Shown here one piece after another: positions 1 to 8,515 of a stretch of 64,000 nucleotides of DNA. The notes under the pieces are model-generated. The model was not told the DNA's origin. It ran no database searches and saw only the letters and a list, made by a program, of their open reading frames with translations. Position numbers and translations under genes: made by a program. This stretch comes from Flavobacterium tistrianum. Lineage in GTDB: Bacteria; Bacteroidota; Bacteroidia; Flavobacteriales; Flavobacteriaceae. The stretch covers positions 62,001-126,000 of the forward strand of contig NZ_QJRH01000070.1 in assembly GCF_003254545.1 (NCBI RefSeq). The letters are read 5' to 3'. Every line of letters begins with the position of its first letter. The first letter of the stretch is position 1.

Positions 1-1617
1 TTTAAGTCCGCCCACATAACGATTTGTAAGCGATTCAAAACTGCTGTTGAAAGCACTGAAGAATTTTTCTTTAAATCCTTTTTTCTGATGAGGTTCATTG
101 TGGTCGTGTGCTCCGTGATTATCTTTTAAGAATAATGCCGCAAGCGCTGGACTCAATGTTAAGGCATTTACAGCCGAAATTACAATTGCGATTGCCATCG
201 TAAAGGCAAACTGACGATAGAAAACTCCTGTTGAGCCTTCCATAAAACCAACCGGCAGGAATACAGCAGCCATTACCAGCGTAATCGAGATAATAGCACC
301 CGTTATTTCGTGCATTGCTTCATGGGTGGCGATTTTTGGAGACAAACGTTTGTGCTCCATTTTCGCATGCACCGCTTCGACTACCACAATGGCATCATCG
401 ACCACAATACCAATCGCCAGAATTAATGCGAAAAGCGTTAAAAGGTTGATCGAAAATCCGAATAACTGCATGAAGAAGAACGTTCCTAAAATTGCTACAG
501 GTACAGCAATGGCCGGGATTAATGTTGATCTAAAATCTTGCAAGAAGATAAATACCACAATGAATACTAAAATGAAAGCTTCAATTAAGGTATGTTCAAC
601 CTGCGCAATAGATTGGTCCAGAGATACTTTTGTACTATAGAAAATATTGTGTTTAATGCCTTTTGGAAAATCTTTAGAAGCTTTTTCCATCATTTTGTTA
701 ATGGCAATCTGAATATCATTTGAGTTAGATCCTGCTAACTGGATAACTCCAATTACGATTCCTTTTTTACCATTTAAACGCGTTAAACTGTTGTATGAAT
801 AAGCTCCAAGTTCAACTCTCGCTACATCTTTTAAGCGAAGTACTGAGCCATCTGCATTAGAACGTATAGCAATATTTTCATAATCTTCTGGTTTGGTTAA
901 TTTTCCTTTATATTTAATAACGTATTCAAAAACCTCTTTGCTTCGCTCTCCAAATTTACCTGGAGCCGCTTCCAAACTTTTGTCCTGAATTGCGCCCATA
1001 ACTTCGCTTGGCGTAACTTTGTAAGCCGACATTTGTGTTGGATTCAACCAAACACGCATAGAGTAATCTTTTACACCACCAAAAATACTGGCAGAACCTA
1101 CACCCGGAATACGTTTTAATTCTGGAATAATATTAATCTGTGCATAGTTGGCAACAAACGTCTGATCGTATTTTGCTTCATCATCAGTGTACATACCAAT
1201 TGCCATGATGAAACTGTTCTGCTGTTTCGCGGTAACAATACCTTGTTGCACAACTTCTGCTGGCAATTGGCTCGTTGCTTGCGCCACACGGTTTTGAACG
1301 TTTACCGCAGCCTGATCGGCATCTGTTCCCAGTTTAAAGAAAACTGTAATAGCCAAAGTACCGTCGTTACTCGCTGTAGAACTCATGTAAGTCATGTTTT
1401 CTACACCATTTATAGATTCTTCGATAGAAGGTGCCACAGAACGTAAAACCGTTTCTGCGTTGGCTCCCGGATATACCGCCGTTACCAAAACCGATGGAGG
1501 CGCAATATCAGGAAACTGTTGTAAAGGCAGTTTAGTTAAACCCAATACCCCAAGAATCACCAATAAAATGGAAATTACGGTTGCCAGTACAGGTCTTTGT
1601 ATAAATATTTTGAACAT
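1..1617 (-). CDS. RND efflux permease (AcrB/HAE1 type), 3' end cut by window edge
   Basis: Inner-membrane proton-driven drug or solute exporter, partner of the adaptor gene just upstream. The reading frame stays open from the ATG at 1617 to base 1 (539 residues, about half of a usual 1040-1060-residue pump). The N-terminus MFKIFIQRPVLATVISILLV is the typical first transmembrane helix of HAE1 pumps, followed by the family-typical LPLQQFPDIAPPSVLV and the porter-domain stretch VYPGANAETV. The frame continues through the TM2-TM6 region, including the GILVDD-type segment near 390-420. The start lies 12 bases after the adaptor stop, so the two are co-transcribed. Substrate cannot be inferred. Control by the TetR encoded at 3096-3689 is likely because that repressor's putative operators precede the operon. 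Confidence 0.93.
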   Translation of the reverse strand, partial: MFKIFIQRPVLATVISILLVILGVLGLTKLPLQQFPDIAPPSVLVTAVYPGANAETVLRSVAPSIEESINGVENMTYMSSTASNDGTLAITVFFKLGTDADQAAVNVQNRVAQATSQLPAEVVQQGIVTAKQQNSFIMAIGMYTDDEAKYDQTFVANYAQINIIPELKRIPGVGSASIFGGVKDYSMRVWLNPTQMSAYKVTPSEVMGAIQDKSLEAAPGKFGERSKEVFEYVIKYKGKLTKPEDYENIAIRSNADGSVLRLKDVARVELGAYSYNSLTRLNGKKGIVIGVIQLAGSNSNDIQIAINKMMEKASKDFPKGIKHNIFYSTKVSLDQSIAQVEHTLIEAFILVFIVVFIFLQDFRSTLIPAIAVPVAILGTFFFMQLFGFSINLLTLFALILAIGIVVDDAIVVVEAVHAKMEHKRLSPKIATHEAMHEITGAIISITLVMAAVFLPVGFMEGSTGVFYRQFAFTMAIAIVISAVNALTLSPALAALFLKDNHGAHDHNEPHQKKGFKEKFFSAFNSSFESLTNRYVGGLK

Positions 1618-1629
1618 TGTCTTTTATAA

Positions 1630-2778
1630 TTATTTTTGATTAGTTACTTCGGCAACTTTAGTTGATTTTTCAGGCTGAATTGCTTGCCCGTCCTGAAGTT
1701 TGTCAATACCGCTTAACACGATTTGGTCGCCAGTTTTTACACCTTCTTTAATTAAATAATTGGTTCCGCTTTTACCGACAACTGTAATTGGCATTTTGGT
1801 CACTTTGTTGTCTTTGCCTACAGTGAAAACAAATACTTTGTCTTGCATTTCTACTGTAGCTGCTTGTGGAACTAAAATCGCATCGTCGTGCTGTAATCCT
1901 AAACGGATTCTTCCTGTATTTCCAGAACGTAACACACCGCCTTTGTTAGGGAAAGTCGCTCTAATAGTGATTGCACCTGTAGTTTTATCAAACTGACCAT
2001 CAACCATATCGATTTTTCCTGTTTGAGGATAAGCATTGTTATCAGCTAATATCAATGTTACAGGAGGCAGTTTTTTGATTTTATCGCCAAGCGAATTTCC
2101 AGCATATTGCTCTTTGAAGTTGATGAAATCAGTTTCACCTAAAGAGAAATAAGCAAATACTTCGTGAACGTCTGATAAAGTAGTTAAAGGTTCAATATCT
2201 GTTGCAGAAACTAAACTTCCTTGTTTTTTTGGCAGTCTTCCAATGTATCCGCTAACTGGAGCAGTTACGTTGGTATATCCTAAATTAATTTTAGCAGTAC
2301 CAACCATTGCTTTTGCTTGTTCGATATTGGCAGCAGCAATTTTTTGAGAAGCTTTAGCAGTTTTTAACTGATAATCAGAAACTACTTTGTTTTGTACTAG
2401 CGGAGTCAGTTTATCAACTTCTAAATTAGCATTGATCAAAGCCGCTTCTGCTGCGTGAAGAGTTGCTAAAGCATTGTTTAACTGTTCACGATACGGACGC
2501 TCATTAATTTTGAATAAAGTTTGTCCTTTGCTTACATAAGCGCCTTCGTCTACATAAATTCTGTCAAGGTTTCCGCTTACTTGTGGGCGAATTTCAACAT
2601 CAACAGTTCCTTGTATAGAAGCAGGGTATTCAGAGTCAGTTGTTGTGTTGGCGCTTGTGATAGCCAATACTGGTAAAACCGGTGGAGGTGGGGCAGTAGG
2701 AGCCTGATTTTTATCGGCACAGCTGCTTAAAACTAAGGCCAGGATAAAACTGGTTATAATTACATTTTTCATTTTCAT
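1630..2778 (-). CDS. RND periplasmic adaptor (MFP/HlyD family) lipoprotein
   Basis: Membrane-fusion subunit linking the RND pump to an outer-membrane channel. 382 residues from the ATG at 2778. The frame is open further upstream, but this start gives a clean lipoprotein signal (lipobox LSSC, Cys20), so the longer form is unlikely. The protein has a biotinyl-lipoyl half motif (VDEGAYVSKGQTLFKINE), a coiled-coil alpha-hairpin of about 70 residues rich in Ala, Lys and Gln, the second lipoyl half (YTNVTAPVSGYIGRLPKKQG), then beta-barrel and membrane-proximal domains. The proline-rich stretch after the lipobox (APTAPPPPVLPVL) is a linker. Putative TetR operators lie upstream of this start. No outer-membrane channel gene accompanies the pair in view; the TolC gene at 16126-17511 belongs to another operon. 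Confidence 0.93.
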   Translation of the reverse strand: MKMKNVIITSFILALVLSSCADKNQAPTAPPPPVLPVLAITSANTTTDSEYPASIQGTVDVEIRPQVSGNLDRIYVDEGAYVSKGQTLFKINERPYREQLNNALATLHAAEAALINANLEVDKLTPLVQNKVVSDYQLKTAKASQKIAAANIEQAKAMVGTAKINLGYTNVTAPVSGYIGRLPKKQGSLVSATDIEPLTTLSDVHEVFAYFSLGETDFINFKEQYAGNSLGDKIKKLPPVTLILADNNAYPQTGKIDMVDGQFDKTTGAITIRATFPNKGGVLRSGNTGRIRLGLQHDDAILVPQAATVEMQDKVFVFTVGKDNKVTKMPITVVGKSGTNYLIKEGVKTGDQIVLSGIDKLQDGQAIQPEKSTKVAEVTNQK

Positions 2779-2868
2779 AGTGGTTTTAATTGGTTGAACA
2801 TTTTCTCGGATAAAATTCTTTGGTATTCTGGCATTCTCGGGATTCATATTTAATTGAATTAAATTATC

Positions 2869-3076
2869 TAACATTGTTAAGTAAAAGAGCGCAAATTTCT
2901 ATACAGTTAAGCCTTTCCAATTTTATTCAAAATCAGTATTAAATTATCTAACGTTGTTAAGTAAAAGTCTAAAAAAAGAGCTTTTATTACCCTTATTAAA
3001 TTTTCTAACAGTGTTAAGCGAAAGTTATAAAAAAAAGGATTTTATGTTATCCCGTTTAAATCATTTTACACTGTTA
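2869..3076. promoter_or_regulatory. Cluster of four TetR-type operator palindromes upstream of the efflux operon
   Basis: The 11-bp palindrome TAACAnTGTTA, embedded in a longer conserved frame (TTAAAT before it, AGTAAAAG after it), occurs at 2869-2879, 2949-2959 (one mismatch), 3006-3016 and 3066-3076 (one mismatch). A half-site (CAGTTAAG) lies near 2904. The sites fill the gap between the tetR stop and the adaptor start. A fifth copy lies before tetR itself. The palindrome, copy number and position are seen directly; binding by the adjacent TetR is inferred. Confidence 0.75.
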
Positions 3077-3095
3077 AGTAAAATTGAAAATTTTT

Positions 3096-3689
3096 TTATT
3101 GTATGGATTTAATGATACCACCAATGGCATCTTTCAAAATTTGAGCATTAATTGTTTCTAAAATATCACTTTTGTTAATGATGTTGATGGCGATTAAACC
3201 ATGAATAACAGAAAAGAAAGTAAAATATTTTTGTTTTATGATATCTTCACTAGGATTGCTGTTCTTCATAATTTCAGCAATAACACCAGTAAATAATTTG
3301 TAAGGTGCCTCTTGAGCCGAACATCGTTGTGCGCAGCAAGTCATTTGAACACCAAACATAAGTTGATACATTTCAGTATTAGTAAAAGCAAAATCCCAAT
3401 AAGTCATCCACATGGCTTCCAACTGATCTTCGGGTTTTTCAAACTTGTCTTTTGCAATCTGCAATTCTTTAGCCAGTTTTACAAAACCTTTGCCTGTCAA
3501 TTCTTCTAATATTGCTTCTTTATTTGAGAAATATTCATAAATAATAGGAGCAGTATATTCGATTCTGTCGGCAATTTTACGCATACTCAAACCATTCCAG
3601 CCTTCATCTTTTACGATATCATAAGCAGCGCCAAGGATATTGTTCCTTGTCTCTTCTTTTTGTCTTAAAATTCGATCTTTGCTAGCCAT
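3096..3689 (-). CDS. TetR/AcrR family transcriptional repressor
   Basis: One-component repressor, likely controlling the adjacent efflux operon and itself. 197 residues from the ATG at 3689; an in-frame TTG nine bases upstream gives a slightly longer protein but ATG is preferred. The N-terminal helix-turn-helix covers about residues 8-55 (TRNNILGAAYDIVKDEGWNG, then LSMRKIADRIEYTAPIIYEYF), matching the TetR_N pattern. The C-terminal ligand/dimer domain contains a Cys-rich stretch MTCCAQRCSAQ near residue 118, unusual enough to suggest metal, thiol or electrophile sensitivity, but this is speculation. It is co-directional with the pump genes, and one operator copy sits 23 bases before its start. 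Confidence 0.93.
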   Translation of the reverse strand: MASKDRILRQKEETRNNILGAAYDIVKDEGWNGLSMRKIADRIEYTAPIIYEYFSNKEAILEELTGKGFVKLAKELQIAKDKFEKPEDQLEAMWMTYWDFAFTNTEMYQLMFGVQMTCCAQRCSAQEAPYKLFTGVIAEIMKNSNPSEDIIKQKYFTFFSVIHGLIAINIINKSDILETINAQILKDAIGGIIKSIQ

Positions 3690-3711
3690 TGTATTCAAGT
3701 ATTAAATCGTT

Positions 3712-3722
3712 TAACACTGTTA
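3712..3722. promoter_or_regulatory. TetR-type operator upstream of tetR (fifth copy)
   Basis: Perfect palindrome TAACACTGTTA, preceded by TATTAAATCG as in the copies at 2949 and 3006. It ends 33 bases before the tetR ATG codon's last base, a position suited to autorepression. Binding is inferred from identity with the four sites before the efflux operon. Confidence 0.7.
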
Positions 3723-4011
3723 GGCAAATGTATGGCGGATTTTCGAATTTCAAAATATTTTTATCATAATATTTTCTTATCGTGCAATAAGTATTTTTAA
3801 AAATCTTTTAGAATGCCTTATTTTATTGAGTTTTCTTCTTACGTAATTTTTTTAAGGAGCACGAAATTTTCGGTTTTTCAAGAACATTTGTCCCGCTCTA
3901 CATTATATTTTTTGTGGTGAACCCCACCACAAAAAGATGCCATTTCGATCGGGGCTAGGAGAGAACATAAATTTTTTCATTAGAACTTTGTCAAAGTATT
4001 GTCACAAAGTT

Positions 4012-4113
4012 TGTCATTTCGAGGAACGAGAAATCTCCGTAAGTAGCTCGACAAAGATTATCGATTTAGATTGCGGACTTTCTTGTGAAGATTTCTCATT
4101 CCTCGAAGTGACA
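4012..4113. repeat. Dispersed inverted repeat (REP-like), copy A
   Basis: Begins TGTCATTTCGAGGAACGAGA and ends with a near-perfect inverted copy (TCTCATTCCTCGAAGTGACA), enclosing AGTAGCTCGACAAAGATTAT and TTTAGATTGCGGA. Related copies lie at 6651-6750 and 8516-8619, with a degenerate one near 8169-8250. The arms could form a long hairpin in RNA from either strand. Confidence 0.85.
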
Positions 4114-4153
4114 AGATTGTGAAAAATTTATGATAAAAAGAATAATTTATTGA

Positions 4154-5077
4154 TTATTTCATTCCCCGAACGTTCATTTCTATCGTATAAACGCTTTTAC
4201 CGGCAGTAATAAATAATGTTTTAAATTTTTTTCCTCCAAAACAAACATTAGCGGTCCAAGGTTCTGGAACTTCAATATGGGCTATTTTTTCTCCTTGTGG
4301 ATTGAATATGCTAACTCCTTTTCCGCATAAGTAAATATTTCCAGACTCGTCTATTGTCATTCCATCTGAACCTGATTCAGTAAACAGCGCTTTTTTGCCT
4401 AAAGAACCATTACTTTCGATCATATAAGAGTATGTTTTATTAGCTGCTATATCCGCAACGTATAAGGTTTTTCCGTTTGAAGTTCCAATAATGCCATTTG
4501 GTTTTACAAGATCATTCTCAACGTTTATAATTTTGGATTTGTCAGGAGATAAATAGTAAACGCATTCTTTCTCTATTTCTTTCAAGGTATGTTTCCAGTA
4601 ATCTCTTTGATAAAAAGGATCCGTAAAATAGATACCGCCTTTTGGATCAGCCCAAAGATCATTAGGACCATTTAGCCTTTTTCCTTCAAAGTTGTTTAGT
4701 ATTACAGTATAATTTTTGTTCTTGTCTATTTTCCAAAGCTCGTTTTTTTCATCAGCGCAAGCCAAAAGATTGCCTTTGTGATCAAAATACAAACCGTTGG
4801 CTCTTCCTGCATTTTCCATAAAAACAGAAAGTTTGCCATTAACAGACCATTTCATGATTCTATTATTAGGCTGATCAGTAAAATAAATATTTCCTTTCTT
4901 ATCAGCTGCAGGTCCTTCTGTAAAACTGAATTGATCTGATAGTTTTGTGAGAACTGCGCCTTTTGCTATTATGGAATGGCTTTTTTCTTTTGATGTTTGA
5001 GCGTATATAAAATTTGTAAAAGTTAAAACAATAAAAAATACAAGGTATGATTTTATTTTAAGTTGGAGTGGGTTCAT
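4154..5077 (-). CDS. Secreted SMP-30/gluconolactonase-family protein
   Basis: Six-bladed beta-propeller hydrolase of the SMP-30/LRE group, which opens sugar lactones or related esters. 307 residues with a signal peptide (hydrophobic 9-25, cleavage after IYA-Q), so it acts in the periplasm or outside. Family motifs visible are FTEGPAADKKGNIYFTDQPN near residue 52, GRANGLYFDHKGNLLACAD near 90, GPNDLWADPKGGIYFTDPFY near 138 (with the metal-binding Asn-Asp), PNGI near 193 and DGMTIDESGNIYL near 240. Length fits the family. It stands alone, minus strand, divergent from the cupin gene at 5214, so substrate and pathway remain open. Confidence 0.88.
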   Translation of the reverse strand: MNPLQLKIKSYLVFFIVLTFTNFIYAQTSKEKSHSIIAKGAVLTKLSDQFSFTEGPAADKKGNIYFTDQPNNRIMKWSVNGKLSVFMENAGRANGLYFDHKGNLLACADEKNELWKIDKNKNYTVILNNFEGKRLNGPNDLWADPKGGIYFTDPFYQRDYWKHTLKEIEKECVYYLSPDKSKIINVENDLVKPNGIIGTSNGKTLYVADIAANKTYSYMIESNGSLGKKALFTESGSDGMTIDESGNIYLCGKGVSIFNPQGEKIAHIEVPEPWTANVCFGGKKFKTLFITAGKSVYTIEMNVRGMK

Positions 5078-5213
5078 TATAAAAAGGTTTAAAACTTGCT
5101 TTTGAAGCGGTTTTAAAAGTAGTTTTTATTTCTCATATTAAATGCAATGAAATTAGAATTTTATTATAATCTCAATTTATCAAAAGCATTTTTTCGTAAC
5201 ATTACAAAAAAAA

Positions 5214-5648
5214 ATGAAAACGCTAACTATCCTAAAAACCACAATTGCTGTTTTATTTTTCCAACAGATTTTCTCTCAGGAAATCAAAAACGAAACCGCA
5301 ACGCCACAATACACAATTGAAAACTGTGTCAATCATTTTGATATAAACAAAGCCACCAAAACCAAAGTGGGATATCAATATTGGTTCGCCAATAAAGATT
5401 TCACTCAAGAAAACACTTTAAAAATGAGTATTGTCGAACAAGGAAAATCGACGCACGCGCCGCATCATCATCCTGAAGAAGAATTTTTCTATATCTTAGA
5501 AGGAACTGCCGAATTCTTCCTTGACGGAAAAACGGTTACAGCAGGTCCAAATACAAGTTTCTATTGTCCGCCTAATGCCGAACACGGAATTAGCAATGCA
5601 GGTAAAACAGATTTAAAGTATTTGGTCATTAAAAAGGACTTGAGGTAA
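5214..5648 (+). CDS. Exported single-domain cupin protein
   Basis: 144 residues with a signal peptide (MKTLTILKTTIAVLFFQQIFSQ). The cupin core occupies about residues 75-135: motif 1 HAPHHHPEEEFFYILEG supplies the metal-binding His and Glu ligands, and motif 2 (PNTSFYCPPNAEHGI) supplies the last His. Such small periplasmic cupins may be dioxygenases, isomerases or sugar-binding proteins, and the sequence does not discriminate. Divergently placed from the SMP-30 gene with a 136-base shared upstream region, so the two could be co-regulated. Confidence 0.82.
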   Translation: MKTLTILKTTIAVLFFQQIFSQEIKNETATPQYTIENCVNHFDINKATKTKVGYQYWFANKDFTQENTLKMSIVEQGKSTHAPHHHPEEEFFYILEGTAEFFLDGKTVTAGPNTSFYCPPNAEHGISNAGKTDLKYLVIKKDLR

Positions 5649-5731
5649 AAAATCTTTCTTAATGTTCTGTAAGAGCTACGCAAATGTCTCTGACTTTGCG
5701 CAGCTGTTCAATAGGCTACTGAATATCTTGT

Positions 5732-6076
5732 TTACTTCAAAATGACAACTTCTTCGGGAATCATAAACAAAAGCGTACACCCAGTTCTAGAAAATACAGA
5801 ATGTGAGCTTCCTGGAGGCATATACAAATAATCGCCAGCTTTTAATTCGTCTTTTCCAGAGCGCACTTCGCCTTCTAGAACATAGATTTCTTCGCCTGCA
5901 GGATGCACGTGATTTGGATAAGAAGCACCAGGTTCAAACTTTAAAAGAAAAGTAGGAGGGCGGTTTGTGGCTGTATCAAAGCGTAAAACTTTGGCATAAA
6001 TTCCGTCTGTTTTTACACCTTCTTCTATAAGAGGTTTCCATTCTAATTCAGTGCTTTTTGTGATTTTAGTTTCCAT
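5732..6076 (-). CDS. Small cytoplasmic cupin protein
   Basis: 114 residues, no signal peptide. Single cupin domain with motif 1 (PNHVHPAGEEIYVLEGEV) and motif 2 (LKAGDYLYMPPGSSHSV), with complete His/Glu metal ligands. The pattern is closest to the ChrR-like cupins found as anti-sigma C-terminal domains or as free-standing proteins. It follows doxX by 16 bases on the same strand and is likely co-transcribed with it, hinting at a redox-related role. Exact function unknown. Confidence 0.8.
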   Translation of the reverse strand: METKITKSTELEWKPLIEEGVKTDGIYAKVLRFDTATNRPPTFLLKFEPGASYPNHVHPAGEEIYVLEGEVRSGKDELKAGDYLYMPPGSSHSVFSRTGCTLLFMIPEEVVILK

Positions 6077-6092
6077 ATGTATTCAAATTTAA

Positions 6093-6518
6093 TTAGTTAA
6101 TTTTTAAAAAATATTCATCCAAACTCCATCGGTATTTTTCTGCGGTGGCTAAGAGAAATGCACTCATAGAAAAGACAAATACAGAATAATCGAGAGAATC
6201 TTTTATTCCGAAGGAATAAGTCATTGCCATCGCAAACAGAAAAGTTAAGATAGAAGCACCAAACGCAATTTTTCTGGTCTGATATCCAATAAGCAATAAA
6301 ACAGCAAATAGTGTCTCTAGAAAAGTGCTGACAATTGCAATTGGAGAAATGAAACTTTTGGGTAAAAAAGAATTTACACTTTCGGCGTAAGCCAGAAAAT
6401 TTTCCCAGCCCGAAGATTGTTTCCCAAGCAAACCCAACCGACTTGAAACGACTGATAAAAATCCAATTGCCATTGTGATTCGTAAAAGCAAAATGGCATA
6501 ATCCTGATATCTTTTCAT
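6093..6518 (-). CDS. DoxX-family membrane protein
   Basis: 141 residues with four predicted transmembrane helices (about 8-25, 52-72, 78-98, 104-122). The start LLRITMAIGFLSVVSSRLGL and the middle ETLFAVLLLIGYQTRKIAFGA match the DoxX/DoxD-like family of small quinone-linked or redox-associated membrane proteins. First gene of a likely two-gene unit with the cupin at 5732-6076. An AraC gene lies upstream on the same strand but is separated by a repeat-bearing gap. Confidence 0.8.
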   Translation of the reverse strand: MKRYQDYAILLLRITMAIGFLSVVSSRLGLLGKQSSGWENFLAYAESVNSFLPKSFISPIAIVSTFLETLFAVLLLIGYQTRKIAFGASILTFLFAMAMTYSFGIKDSLDYSVFVFSMSAFLLATAEKYRWSLDEYFLKIN

Positions 6519-6827
6519 AAACTATTTTGTTAGTAATTAATCAGATACAAAGATCAGGCAGTGGTGCTTTTTAAAGAATAGAGAATCTTAGGAAAAGCAT
6601 GTAATTATGCTTGAAGTCAAAAAGTCTTTTGACTAATATAACGTACTATTTGTCATTTCGACGAAGGAGAAATCTTCACAAGTGGCTCCGTTTCTAAAAG
6701 CCAATCTTTGTCGAGCTTCTTGCAGAGATTTCTCCTTCGTCGAAATGACATAAAATGAGAAAAAACTTTGCGACTCTGCGACTTTGCGAGCAATTTTCGC
6801 AACGAAAGGAAAAAGCTTGGAAATAGG
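6519..6827. other. Gene-free stretch with dispersed repeats
   Basis: 309 bases with no gene. It contains REP-like copy B (6651-6750) and, at about 6764-6810, a low-complexity run of CTTTGCGACT-type words like those near 22960 and 39250. No clear promoter or terminator recognised. Confidence 0.65.
6651..6750. repeat. Dispersed inverted repeat (REP-like), copy B
   Basis: Perfect 25-bp terminal inverted repeats: 6651-6675, beginning TGTCATTTCGACGAAGGAGA, and 6726-6750. The interior carries the family words AGTGGCTCCG and, in inverted orientation, AATCTTTGTCGAGCT. Best preserved of the copies at 4012, 6651 and 8516. Confidence 0.88.
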
Positions 6828-7622
6828 CTACACTTGCATTACTTTCTCTTTATAAGATTTCGGAGAAATATTTGTGTGTTTTTTGAAGAAGTTTGAAAAA
6901 TAGAATGGATCATTAAAACCCAAAGCATAAGCAGTTTCTTTTACTGATAATTTCTCGTAGGTAAACAAACGTTTTGCTTCAGAAATAATCAGTCCGAAGA
7001 TGATATTTTGCGCAGTTTTGTTGCAATGCAGTTTGGAAAGTTCATTTAGTTTGGCTTCGGTTGTGCCGATTAAATTGGCAATTTCATTGACAGAAAGATT
7101 TTTGTCAAAATTACTGCGAATAGCTTCCAGAAAATGAAGAAACAAAGCGTCTGGTTTGTAGATTTCTTCTCCCAGTTTTATTTTAGAACGATTGATTTCT
7201 ATTAAAATCAATTGAATTCTAGAATGAATAGAAATGAGGTATTGATACGGTTTTTGGGCAATTTCCTGCTCGATTAGCTGTAAAGCATCGACGACCAATT
7301 TGTTGTCATCTACTTTTATTACTTCATTCATTGCAAAATGGCAGAACAAACTATTATGGAAAATAAGTTCTATGTCATTATCATTTTTACAGAAGAAATC
7401 ATAAGTAAATTCGAGAACAAATCCGGTTGCATTGTTGCTGTTTTTTATAAAATGAATTTGACCAGACGTTATCGTTAAGACCGAATTTTTGGTGATTAGA
7501 TATTCGTTTTCGTCTACCGAAAGCATTATTTCGCCTGATGTACAAAACAATAGCACGTATTTTAATACACGTCTAGGATACTTTAAATCTTCTGCCTGAT
7601 CAAACGTCTTTATTTCAATCAT
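6828..7622 (-). CDS. AraC-family transcriptional regulator
   Basis: 264 residues. An N-terminal cupin-like effector domain (about 1-150) is followed by an AraC double helix-turn-helix at about 165-262. Visible motifs are LSVNEIANLIGTTEAKLNEL for the first HTH and VKETAYALGFNDPFYFSNFF then KKHTNISPKSYKE for the second. It probably senses a small molecule. It is followed on the same strand by doxX and the small cupin, but the 309-base gap with a repeat argues against one operon. Target genes unknown. Confidence 0.9.
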   Translation of the reverse strand: MIEIKTFDQAEDLKYPRRVLKYVLLFCTSGEIMLSVDENEYLITKNSVLTITSGQIHFIKNSNNATGFVLEFTYDFFCKNDNDIELIFHNSLFCHFAMNEVIKVDDNKLVVDALQLIEQEIAQKPYQYLISIHSRIQLILIEINRSKIKLGEEIYKPDALFLHFLEAIRSNFDKNLSVNEIANLIGTTEAKLNELSKLHCNKTAQNIIFGLIISEAKRLFTYEKLSVKETAYALGFNDPFYFSNFFKKHTNISPKSYKEKVMQV

Positions 7623-7719
7623 TTGTTTTGGTTTTTAAATACAATTTTGATAGTTATTGGTAGCTAAGATTTTGTAAAGTTATGCATTTAAGGAAATTGT
7701 TTTTCACGATTTATTATTA

Positions 7720-8055
7720 TTAATCTTCATGCTTTTCGAAATAAAGAGAAGCCATTTCTACAATTGCCTCTTTTGTTGTAAAACTGTATTGAACTCCATG
7801 ATTGAGAGTATAAGAATCTCCAAGTTCGGGATAATGCTGTTTTCCATCTATATGAAATGAATCTAAAACCGAAAGCCAGAGATTGCGATGCCGATCTTTG
7901 AAATAAAACTGATTTTTATCTGAAACAACTAAGATTGTTCCATTGTCATCATCAAGAATTGAAGTATGGTTACTGCGTTTATAATCACCCATAATAGTAA
8001 CATTGGTGTTGTATTTTTTAGATGTTAATTCTGCAATTTTTTGTGTTAGCGGCAT
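7720..8055 (-). CDS. Hypothetical protein, 111 aa
   Basis: I do not recognise a family. Soluble, no signal peptide or membrane segment, mixed alpha/beta composition, with aromatic-rich segments (KNQFYFKDRHRNLWLSVLDS; YSFTTKEAIVEMASLYFEK). Codon use and base composition match the neighbours, and it is the only long frame here. It stands alone between the AraC gene and a repeat-rich gap. Confidence 0.7.
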   Translation of the reverse strand: MPLTQKIAELTSKKYNTNVTIMGDYKRSNHTSILDDDNGTILVVSDKNQFYFKDRHRNLWLSVLDSFHIDGKQHYPELGDSYTLNHGVQYSFTTKEAIVEMASLYFEKHED

Positions 8056-8258
8056 AAGAAGTGGTATTTAATTAGTCTGAGGCCAGTAAATTTAAAGCTG
8101 TAGATTTTGTTAACATTACCCGTAGAAGTTATTTTTGTATTAAAATAAGGTTTTTTTTTGCGTCCAATTTGCCATTTTGAACGGAGGAAACTCTAGCGAT
8201 AGCAAACAGCCAAAGCAAATCTCCAAAAGTAGCTCGACAAAGATTGGCAATGAATAGC

Positions 8259-8435
8259 CCCTAGTTTCAACTAGGGTATTAAATAAAGTTTATAGAAGTT
8301 AGACTTTAGCCAAAAGTGCACATTTTGGCTAAAGCCATCTTTGTGGTGATCTAGTAAATCTCCATCTAAAGATGGAGGCAATTGATATTTTTTAATGAGG
8401 ATCAATCTTTGCGTTCCTCTGGTTGAAACCAGAGG
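8259..8435. repeat. Cluster of four short hairpins bounded by an inverted pair
   Basis: Hairpins at 8259-8276 (CCCTAGTT tc AACTAGGG), 8304-8334 (CTTTAGCCAAAA, 7-base loop), 8360-8377 (CTCCATC taaa GATGGAG) and 8416-8435 (CCTCTGGTT ga AACCAGAGG). The outer two share the frame ATAGCC...GTTTCAAC in opposite orientations, so they bound the segment as inverted repeats. No coding capacity inside. Confidence 0.75.
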
Positions 8436-8515
8436 CTATGTTTTAAATGATTGTGGAGTTTGTCTTGATTTTATTGCCTTTTGCTATTGTTAGTGTTCTC
8501 GTCTTACGTCTAGTT

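Larger units (their letters stand above)
3690..4153. other. Gene-free stretch with hairpin and palindromic repeat
   Basis: 464 bases without a credible gene. It holds the TetR operator at 3712, a perfect hairpin at 3909-3935 (TTTTTGTGGTG, 5-base loop, CACCACAAAAA), a partial ACTTTGTCAAAGT-type repeat near 3986, and one copy of a dispersed inverted repeat at 4012-4113. The open frame inside that repeat is a by-product of it, not a gene. Confidence 0.7.

Noticed and set aside
2779..2874. Longer N-terminus for the first adaptor protein
   Set aside because: It runs into the TetR operator at 2869 and would hide the lipoprotein signal 32 residues in.
3937..4122. Small open frame in the REP-like copy A
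   Set aside because: It consists mostly of repeat sequence; an equivalent frame appears in copy C only because the sequence is copied.
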